Source: JAIBJN01 sp035461525
GTDB lineage: Bacteria > Actinomycetota > Thermoleophilia > Gaiellales > Gaiellaceae
NCBI GenBank assembly: GCA_035461525.1
Contig: DATHVD010000049.1
Location: 1-14,842 of the forward strand
Direction of reading: 5' to 3'
Length of the DNA: 14,842 nt
Shown: piece after piece, positions 6,877 through 12,513 of the stretch
How positions within the stretch are numbered: position 1 is the stretch's first letter
How the letters are laid out: every line of letters starts with the position of its first letter
Notes under the pieces: generated by a model
Databases searched by the model: none
The model's input: only the letters and a program-made list of their open reading frames with translations
What the model was told of the DNA's origin: nothing
Program-made: the position numbers and the translations under genes

Positions 6877-6900
6877 CCCGGCTGCCGCCGTAGCCCGGCT
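6867..6900. repeat. Perfect 17-bp tandem duplication across a stop codon
   Basis: GCCGCCGTAGCCCGGCT occurs at 6867-6883 and again at 6884-6900 without mismatch. The first copy contains the TAG stop of the AI-2E gene; the second fills most of the 27-bp gap to the convergent amidotransferase gene. It looks like a recent slippage duplication and does not change either protein. Confidence 0.9.
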
Positions 6901-6903
6901 GCT

Positions 6904-7734
6904 TCAGACGCGCGGCGCGAAGGGGCGCAGCTCCTGGACGTCGGGCTCGACGACCCCGGCGGTCGACTCGGGCACCTCATGCCAGTTCTCGGCTACGTCC
7001 CCGAGCGGCTCGGAGACGATAGCCCGGGCGTCGTCCGACAGGCTCTGGAACCGCTCGTCGTCGGGGAACCGCTGCTTCATCGCACGGGCGCTGTCGCTGA
7101 AGTAGAGCGACCGCGAGCTTCCCTCGCTCGAGTAGCGGGCGGCGAAGACGCTCACCCCGTTCGTGACCGCGACGCTCATCTGGAGCGGATCGGCGACGCG
7201 GTGCCGCTCCCCGGTCGCCTCGACGAAGCCCGCCATCCGCTCGAGGGCCGCGACCGGGTCGTCCTCGAGCCCGAAGGTGAGCGCCAGGAAGAAGAGGACC
7301 TCCGAGTCTGCCGAGCCCTCGATCGCCGGAACGAGCGAGGGATCGACGGCGAGGAGCAGATCGCGCTTCATGAGCTCGAAGCCGCGCACGAGGCCGTTGT
7401 GCATGAAGAGCCAGCGCCCGTGCCGGAACGGGTGGCAGTTCGTCTCCTGGACGGCCGTCCCCGTCGACGCCCGGATGTGGGCGAAGAAGAGCGGGGAGCG
7501 CACGTGCGTCGCGAGCTCCCGCAGGTTCCGGTCGTTCCAGGCGGGGTGGACGCTGCGGTAGACGCCCGGCTCCTCCTGCTCCCCGTCGTACCACCCGACG
7601 CCGAACCCGTCGCCGTTCGTCGTCGTCGCCCCGAGCCGCGAATGGAGGCTCTGGTCGATGAGGGAGTGCTTCGGCTGGAGGACGAGCAGCGCGATCGGAA
7701 TCGAGTCACCGGTGTATGCGAGCCAGCGGCACAT
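6904..7734 (-). CDS. Class II glutamine amidotransferase (YafJ/EgtC-like)
   Basis: This 276-residue Ntn-type amidohydrolase has Cys2 (MCRWLAY), which becomes the N-terminal nucleophile once Met is removed. Other active-site landmarks are TTNGDGFGVGWY (about 38-49), FFAHIRASTG (83-92), ETNCHPF (97-103) and FMHNG (110-114). Such proteins release ammonia from glutamine or cleave gamma-glutamyl amides; the closest known relatives are YafJ-like proteins and EgtC of ergothioneine synthesis. No egtB, egtD or other partner is in the window, so the acceptor is unknown and an EgtC call would be unsupported. The start is clear: GGGAGGGAG lies a few bases before the ATG. It follows the PLD-family gene by 30 bp and is probably the last gene of the pepD operon. 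Confidence 0.9.
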   Translation of the reverse strand: MCRWLAYTGDSIPIALLVLQPKHSLIDQSLHSRLGATTTNGDGFGVGWYDGEQEEPGVYRSVHPAWNDRNLRELATHVRSPLFFAHIRASTGTAVQETNCHPFRHGRWLFMHNGLVRGFELMKRDLLLAVDPSLVPAIEGSADSEVLFFLALTFGLEDDPVAALERMAGFVEATGERHRVADPLQMSVAVTNGVSVFAARYSSEGSSRSLYFSDSARAMKQRFPDDERFQSLSDDARAIVSEPLGDVAENWHEVPESTAGVVEPDVQELRPFAPRV

Positions 7735-7764
7735 GGGGTCTCCCTCCCTGTCGGGGTAGCGGTG

Positions 7765-8979
7765 TCACAGCAAGGGCGCGACGGCCGCGAAGGCGGCCGA
7801 CCGGAGGCGCTCCCTGACGCCCGTGGCAGGGCGACCCGGGGCCGACGCCTCAACGGCCGGTGCGGTGAAGCGCTCGTCGAACTGCGCCGCGAGAGCGCTC
7901 GAGCGCACGCGGAGGTCGATCTCGAAGAAGCGCCGCAGGCTCCAGGCCTCGAGGTTGCAGGTGCCGGCCAGCACTTCTTCGCCGTCACGCACGAAGGCCT
8001 TCGCGTGGAGCATCGCAGGATGCTCGAGGATCCGGACGCCGGCGGCCAGGAGCCGCGCGTGGTGGTGGCGCTGCGCCGCGCCGCAGGCCCAGTTGTTGGC
8101 GTCGGCCGGCACGAAGAGCCGGACACGCACGCCCCGACGGGCGGCGCGCTCGATCCTCCCGATCATGGCGCGGTCCGTGACGTACGGGTTGACGACGTCC
8201 AGCGTCTTCTCGGCGCCGTCGAGGAGCGCGGCGATGGCCGTCGTGATCGGGCGATAACGCCCGGGGGCGTTGTGGAGGACGTCGGCCTCGACGCCGCCCG
8301 GCTCGAGCGGCGGAAAGAGGGCGTCGAGCTCGTCCGCAGGCACGGCGCCGCCGAGCCAGCGAAAGCTGGCGAGGAAGACGAGCTGGAGTTGCGCGACCAC
8401 CGGTCCCTCCACACGGACGAAGAGGTCGTGGAAGCGACCGTCCTCGAAGTGATCCTCTATGCCCGCGCCGCCGACCCAGCCGATCCGCCCGTCCACGACG
8501 ACGGCCTTCCGGTGGTCGACGTGCCCGATTCCCCCGAGGTTCCAGCGGTTCCGGCTCGCGGCTCCCAGCGGGCCCGCCGGAGCGCGGATCTGCGTCGCGC
8601 GTGCCACGCAGGCCTCGACCCCGGCCGCGGCGAGGCGCTCGAAGAGCTCGCGCGACCCCCGCTCCGGATCCGAGCCGTTGCGGTCGACGACGAGCCGGAC
8701 GGCCACTCCCTCGCGCGCCTTCGCCGCGAGCACGTCGGCGAAGGCGTCCCCGACGCGGCCCGGCCGGAAGCCGAACTGGTTGATGTGGATCGAGGAGGAC
8801 GCGCGCGAGATGTCGGCGAGCAGGAGCGGGAAGAAGCTCGTTCCGCCGACGTGGACGTCCGCGGACGACGCGCTGGACTCCCGGAAGGCGATGGCCAGCT
8901 CCCCGCGAGCGACGCGCGGGCGGGCGAGCAACCGCCGCGCATAGGCGCGGATGCGATCGTTCGGGACCAGGATCGCCAT
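7765..8979 (-). CDS. Phospholipase D-family protein (cardiolipin synthase-like), two HKD motifs
   Basis: This 404-residue protein has two intact PLD catalytic motifs: HRKAVVVD (H156, K158, D163) after GIGHVD, and HAKAFVRD (H325, K327, D332) followed by GTCNLEAWSLRRFFEI. The first half opens with SIHINQFGF and VRLVVDRNG, the second with TLDVVNPYVTDRAMI and VRVRLFVPAD, as in bacterial cardiolipin synthases. A phosphatidyl-transfer or phosphodiesterase reaction is therefore likely, but the substrate is not fixed. Unlike classical cardiolipin synthases it has no N-terminal TM helices, so it is probably soluble or peripheral. ATG 8979 is chosen over an in-frame GTG at 8985 because GGAGG lies 7 nt before the ATG. 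It is 21 bp downstream of the permease gene. Confidence 0.88.
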   Translation of the reverse strand: MAILVPNDRIRAYARRLLARPRVARGELAIAFRESSASSADVHVGGTSFFPLLLADISRASSSIHINQFGFRPGRVGDAFADVLAAKAREGVAVRLVVDRNGSDPERGSRELFERLAAAGVEACVARATQIRAPAGPLGAASRNRWNLGGIGHVDHRKAVVVDGRIGWVGGAGIEDHFEDGRFHDLFVRVEGPVVAQLQLVFLASFRWLGGAVPADELDALFPPLEPGGVEADVLHNAPGRYRPITTAIAALLDGAEKTLDVVNPYVTDRAMIGRIERAARRGVRVRLFVPADANNWACGAAQRHHHARLLAAGVRILEHPAMLHAKAFVRDGEEVLAGTCNLEAWSLRRFFEIDLRVRSSALAAQFDERFTAPAVEASAPGRPATGVRERLRSAAFAAVAPLL

Positions 8980-9000
8980 CGGCACCCCTCCGCGGGCGCC

Positions 9001-10293
9001 TCAGGGCGCCTCGGAGGCGCGGGCCCGGTGCTCGCGCGCAGACCGCATGCGCTTCCAGACGACGTCGAGCACGACGGCGAGGAGGGTGATGCCCACGATG
9101 GCGCTGAACGTCTCCGGGGCGTTGCGGAGCGTGTCTACCGCGAAGAAGCCGAGGACGACGACCGTGAGGAGGATGGCGGCCGCGATCACGACCGCGCGGC
9201 CGCCGATCTCGGCCCGGAGCCGGTAGGCGGCGACGCCGACGAGGAGGAAGATGACGAGCGAGATGGCGCTGCCGACGGACGCGATCGCCGAGAGGTCGAC
9301 GAGGTTGGCGATGAGGAGCACGAGCGCGGCGGTGAGGATCAGACCCGCCCTGGGGCCGAGGCGGGAACCGCGACCGAAGATCGGCGGGAACTGCCCGACC
9401 TCGGCCAGCGACGCCGTCAGGCCGCCCGAGGCGTAGATCGTCGCGTTTACGGACGAGAAGGTCGCGAGGAGCGCCGCGATCGCCACCATCACGAACCCCG
9501 CCTCGCCGAGCGCCGGGCGCGCCGCCTCCGCGATGGCGGTCTCGCCGTAGCCCACGGCCTCGTCGACCGTGAGCGTTCCGAAGACGCCCAGCGAGATGAG
9601 CACGTAGAGGACGCTCGTGACGCCGAGCGCGAGGTACATCGCACGCGGGAGCTCGCGCGCGGGATCCCGCAGGTCTCCTACGGCGAAGGTGATCACGCTG
9701 AAGCCGAGGTAGGCGAAGAACGTGAGCGCGACGCTGGCGACGATCGAGGAGAACGACGGGTACCCGCTGAAGGCGAGCAGGTCGAAGTCGATGTCGACGA
9801 TCGTGACGGCGATGAAGACCGCGAACACCGCGAGCAGGATCACGACGATCAGCGACTGGGCGCGGTCGACGACCTTCGCGCCGATCAGGTTGATGGCGAG
9901 CGTTCCGAGGACGACTGCCGACGTGAACAAGTTGTCCCACCAGCCGGCGGCGTCGTCGCCGACGAAGAGCGCGGTCGCATAGCTGCCGAACGCCACCGCG
10001 ACCATCGAGCAGACGATCACGATCGCCGCCGCGTAGCCGAGCCACGAGGCGACCCCCACCAGGCGGCCGTTGCCGAAGCCCTGGATCAGATAGGCGATGA
10101 GGCCGCCCGAGGACGGGTAGCGGACGCCGAGCTTGACCACCGTGTAGCCGAGGAGCGCGGCGACGATGCCGGCGATCAGGAACGAGAGCCAGACGGCGGC
10201 GCCGGCGACCGCGCCCGCCTCGCCGAGGAGTGCGAAGATGCCGGCGCCGACCATCGCGCCGATACCCAGGAAGGCGGCGCCGCGTACGGTCAC
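9001..10293 (-). CDS. APC-superfamily amino acid permease
   Basis: This 430-residue, about 12-helix permease probably imports amino acids by proton or cation coupling. Helix 1 carries the unwound substrate-site motif GIGAMVGAGIF followed by ALLGEAGAVAG. Later family features include YPSSGGLIAYL, FFAYLGFSVITFAVGDLRDP with the typical Glu-to-Asp change before ARELPRAMYLALG, and SSVNATIYASGGL. The GTG start lies one base after the stop of the dipeptidase frame (TAG-C-GTG) with no Shine-Dalgarno, so translation is probably coupled. No alternative ATG, GTG or TTG was seen in the ~50 bases upstream in this frame. The N-terminus is only a few residues long before helix 1, shorter than usual, and may have been affected by the event that altered the upstream gene. 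Substrate range cannot be read from sequence. Confidence 0.9.
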   Translation of the reverse strand: MTVRGAAFLGIGAMVGAGIFALLGEAGAVAGAAVWLSFLIAGIVAALLGYTVVKLGVRYPSSGGLIAYLIQGFGNGRLVGVASWLGYAAAIVIVCSMVAVAFGSYATALFVGDDAAGWWDNLFTSAVVLGTLAINLIGAKVVDRAQSLIVVILLAVFAVFIAVTIVDIDFDLLAFSGYPSFSSIVASVALTFFAYLGFSVITFAVGDLRDPARELPRAMYLALGVTSVLYVLISLGVFGTLTVDEAVGYGETAIAEAARPALGEAGFVMVAIAALLATFSSVNATIYASGGLTASLAEVGQFPPIFGRGSRLGPRAGLILTAALVLLIANLVDLSAIASVGSAISLVIFLLVGVAAYRLRAEIGGRAVVIAAAILLTVVVLGFFAVDTLRNAPETFSAIVGITLLAVVLDVVWKRMRSAREHRARASEAP

Positions 10294-10294
10294 G

Positions 10295-11464
10295 CTACGG
10301 GACGGCCGTGGTGGCCGGCGGCGCCGGCGTGTGGCTGCCGAAGAAGATGTAGACGATGACGATGCCGACGAGCGCGGTCACGATCCACGCGACCTGCAGC
10401 GGGAGCTGGAACGAGTGGTCGACGACGCGCTTGCCGAGCGTCGTGGTGCCGGTCTTGTCGACCTCGGCGGCGGCGATCTGCGTCGCCTCCTCCATCCACG
10501 GCCGCTCGGGAGGCTCGGCGGGCTCGACGGAGACGGTGACGCCCGGGTCGGTCTTCGAGTACTGGTCGCGCACCGTCCCCGCGGCGGCGGTGAGCGCCGC
10601 GCGGAAGTCGGTCTCGCGGGCGGCCGGCACGGAGCAGACGGCGGACGCGGCGCGAGGGATCGCGTTGCGGCTCTTCCCGCCCGAGAGCGAGGCGAGCCGG
10701 AAGGGCGTCGCGGCGTGCGCCTCACGCAGCACGCGCCCGAGCACCTTGACGGCGTTGGACAAGCCGAGCGCGATGCCCGACCCCGAGTGCCCGCCCAGGC
10801 CGCCTCCGACCGTCACGGTGAGCGTCACCGCGTCCGCGTCCGTGTCGCGTCGCGGGGCATCGATCCGAAGCCACGTGTCCGTGCTCCCGGCGCAGCCGAC
10901 GGTGAGCCTGCCGTCCTCCTCGCTGTCCAGGTTGACGAGGATCGAGCCGGTGACCAGCGCCGGGTCGAGAGCGTTCGCGCCTTCCAGGCCGACCTCCTCG
11001 GCGACGGTCATGAGGAGCTCGAGCGGCCCGTGCGGAACGGAGGCGTCTTCGGCCAGGGCCATCATCGCGGCGATCGCGACGCCGTCGTCGGCGCCGAGCG
11101 TCGTGCCGTCGGCCTTCAGCCACTCCCCGTCGCGGACGAGAGCGATGCGCCCTCGGGCGGGGTCGTTGGGGCTCTCGGGGTCTCGCTCGCAGACCATGTC
11201 GAGATGGCCCTGCAGCGTGACGACCGGCGCCTCCTCGCGCCCGGACGTCGCCGGGACGCGGACGACGACGTTCCGACCGGCGTCCTCCCGGAAGTCGAAG
11301 CCGCGCTCCTCCGCCCAGGCGCGGACGTGGGCGATGACGGGCTCCTCCGCTCGAGACGGGCGCGCGATCGTCGTCAGCTCGGCGAAGCGCTCCCAGAACG
11401 CCTCCGGCTCAAGCCCGGCCAGAGCCTCGGGAAGGGCCTGCGGTTTCGCGCCTCGTGCGGACAC
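10295..11464 (-). CDS. pepD: Truncated PepD-like M20 dipeptidase fused to a C-terminal TM tail
   Basis: The first ~325 of 389 residues match aminoacyl-histidine dipeptidase PepD (metal-dependent cleavage of Xaa-His dipeptides in the cytoplasm): LEPEAFWERFAELTTIARPS, LQGHLDMVCERD (H87, D89), TTLGADDGVAIA (D126), TVAEEVGLEGA (E156, E157), NLDSEEDG (D180) and SLSGGKSRNAIPR. After PERPWMEEATQ the match ends. The expected last ~130 residues, including the HAGLECG-type segment with the final metal-ligand His, are replaced by ~60 residues with one helix (VAWIVTALVGIVIVYIFFG, about 358-376) and a Pro/Thr tail. GTG 11464 is preferred because TAGGCT lies 7 nt before it; GTG 11503 or ATG 11497 would add up to 13 residues. 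It heads the minus-strand operon. Whether the chimera is stable or active is doubtful; a decaying gene is possible. Confidence 0.75.
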   Translation of the reverse strand: MSARGAKPQALPEALAGLEPEAFWERFAELTTIARPSRAEEPVIAHVRAWAEERGFDFREDAGRNVVVRVPATSGREEAPVVTLQGHLDMVCERDPESPNDPARGRIALVRDGEWLKADGTTLGADDGVAIAAMMALAEDASVPHGPLELLMTVAEEVGLEGANALDPALVTGSILVNLDSEEDGRLTVGCAGSTDTWLRIDAPRRDTDADAVTLTVTVGGGLGGHSGSGIALGLSNAVKVLGRVLREAHAATPFRLASLSGGKSRNAIPRAASAVCSVPAARETDFRAALTAAAGTVRDQYSKTDPGVTVSVEPAEPPERPWMEEATQIAAAEVDKTGTTTLGKRVVDHSFQLPLQVAWIVTALVGIVIVYIFFGSHTPAPPATTAVP

Positions 11465-11471
11465 GGCTGCG

Positions 11472-11477
11472 AGCCTA
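11472..11477 (-). promoter_or_regulatory. -10 box for leaderless pepD transcript
   Basis: TAGGCT on the minus strand ends 7 nt before the chosen GTG 11464, the spacing expected of a leaderless start. It is the same hexamer seen before the AI-2E gene. No recognisable -35 precedes it; the palindrome at 11516-11527 lies about 40-50 bases upstream. Confidence 0.45.
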
Positions 11478-11515
11478 GGCTCCGGCTCATCCTCCATCCT
11501 CACCCGGACCCCGAT

Positions 11516-11527
11516 CTCACCCGGGTG
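11516..11527. promoter_or_regulatory. Second copy of the CACCCGGGTG palindrome, possible operator
   Basis: CTCACCCGGGTG is identical over 12 bases to 3617-3628, and its inner 10 bases are a perfect palindrome. A half-site, CTCACCCGG, occurs 17 bases before it at 11499-11507. It lies between the divergent pepD operon and the coiled-coil gene, close to where an operator for pepD would sit. A shorter version, CGGGTGAG, occurs at 12502-12509 just past the end of the second LuxR gene. Confidence 0.4.
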
Positions 11528-11598
11528 GCCTGCTCACGTTCACTCCGGGAGCGGCACCGAGTTCCGACCGACCGTCGTCGTCCGGCCACCGCCCTACG

Positions 11599-12195
11599 GT
11601 GCCGCCGTGGACACCGCCTCCACCGCCGCGTCCGACGACGTGGTACGTGCTCACGGGCGTCCTCTTCGCCGCAGTGATCGGGCTCACGGTCTGGGTCGCT
11701 CTTCTCCAGCGCGACAAGGACGACGCGGGCGAGGCCGGCGCCGCGGCGGTGGCCGCGCTGGAGCAGGAGAACGCCGACCTCGAGCGGCAGCTCGCCGACT
11801 CCGAGCAGCGGGTCGCCGAGCTCGAGCAGGAGCTCGAGGAGGCGCTGGCCGCCGCGTCGGCCTACGTCGCCGAGCTCGCCGCAGCCCGGGAGCTCTACGC
11901 GGACGCCTCCCAGCAGCTCGGGGCGACGAACCGCTCGCTCGAGGAGAGCCAGGCGGAGCTGGAGCGGCTCGCCGCCGAGGCCGAGGCCGCGCTCGCGGCC
12001 GCCGAGGAGGCGGGCGACTCCGCCGAGGCCCGCGCCGACGCCGAGGCCGCGCGGGCCGACCTCGCGGAGGCGTGCCTCGCCGCCGTCGCCGACGTCCTTC
12101 GCGGGCTCTCCGCCGAAGAGGAGGACCTCGCGGCCGCCCTCGCGCAAGCGGCGCAGGAGCTGGAGGAGGAGGCCGAGGACTGCGTGCCCGCGTAG
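11599..12195 (+). CDS. Membrane-anchored coiled-coil protein of unknown function
   Basis: I do not recognise a family for this 198-residue protein. Residues 1-15 are Pro/Thr-rich, residues ~16-36 form one TM helix (YVLTGVLFAAVIGLTVWVAL), and residues ~45-150 are an Ala/Glu-rich coiled coil with heptad-like Leu spacing (ALEQENADLERQLADSEQ; RVAELEQELEEALAAA). The last 45 residues hold the only two cysteines, C159 (AEACLAAV) and C195 (EEAEDCVPA), which could form a disulfide if the C-terminus is outside. The topology suggests a single-pass protein with a long helical stalk, as in some cell-envelope or division proteins, but that is only analogy. GTG 11599 is the first usable start and has no clear ribosome site; GTG 11647 would fall inside the TM helix start, so the longer form is preferred. 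Confidence 0.75.
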   Translation: MPPWTPPPPPRPTTWYVLTGVLFAAVIGLTVWVALLQRDKDDAGEAGAAAVAALEQENADLERQLADSEQRVAELEQELEEALAAASAYVAELAAARELYADASQQLGATNRSLEESQAELERLAAEAEAALAAAEEAGDSAEARADAEAARADLAEACLAAVADVLRGLSAEEEDLAAALAQAAQELEEEAEDCVPA

Positions 12196-12230
12196 CCTCG
12201 GCCACGCTTCAACCGCCTCCGGGAGGTCCG

Positions 12231-12410
12231 TCAGCTCTGGACGCACGGCCCGGCGACCGCTTCGCCGGCTCGCCCGCGCGCGGGCGTCTCTGCCGGCCTG
12301 CGGTCGGAGCGCCCCGGGCTCGCCGCGGCCCGGTCGCGCTCCCGCCGAACCTGAAGCTCGCGGAAGAACTCGCGTCGCCGGGTCTCGAGCTGGACGACGG
12401 GTGGATACAT
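12231..12410 (-). CDS. Small basic protein of unknown function (59 residues)
   Basis: ATG 12410 follows an excellent ribosome site, AAAGGAG, with the GGAG 6 nt from the start, and the frame closes at TGA 12231-12233. The N-terminal half (MYPPVVQLETRRREFFRELQ) is a charged amphipathic helix-like segment; the rest is Arg/Pro/Ala-rich and probably disordered, with one Cys near the end. A TAGCGT box on the minus strand (12450 to 12445) could be its -10, giving a leader of about 28 bases, so it can be transcribed separately from the LuxR gene upstream. I recall short actinobacterial proteins with similar MYP/MHP starts, but no function. It ends 35 bp from the convergent coiled-coil gene. A longer in-frame start at 12587 exists, but it overlaps the LuxR gene and lacks protein-like content. 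Confidence 0.6.
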   Translation of the reverse strand: MYPPVVQLETRRREFFRELQVRRERDRAAASPGRSDRRPAETPARGRAGEAVAGPCVQS

Positions 12411-12461
12411 GACGCTCTCCTTTCGGTCTCTGGCTCCACGCTCGACGCTACGAGAACGGGC

Positions 12462-12480
12462 CGGCCGGCGAAACCGGCCG
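12462..12480 (-). terminator. GC-rich hairpin after the LuxR gene
   Basis: CGGCCGG and CCGGCCG form a perfect 7-bp stem around a 5-base loop, 34 bases past the stop of the minus-strand LuxR gene and before the promoter region of the small gene. No T-run follows, so factor-independent termination is uncertain; another GGCCGGC lies beside it and could compete for pairing. Confidence 0.35.
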
Positions 12481-12513
12481 CGTGGCCGGCTTTGACCCGC
12501 CCGGGTGAGCCGG

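Noticed and set aside
6904..7734. Naming the amidotransferase EgtC
   Set aside because: No ergothioneine gene is in the window, and YafJ-type proteins share the same motifs.
6979..10359. An 1126-codon plus-strand frame opposite the amidotransferase, PLD and permease genes
   Set aside because: It is antisense to three genes with clear catalytic or membrane motifs, and its own translation is charged, repetitive and without any fold signature.
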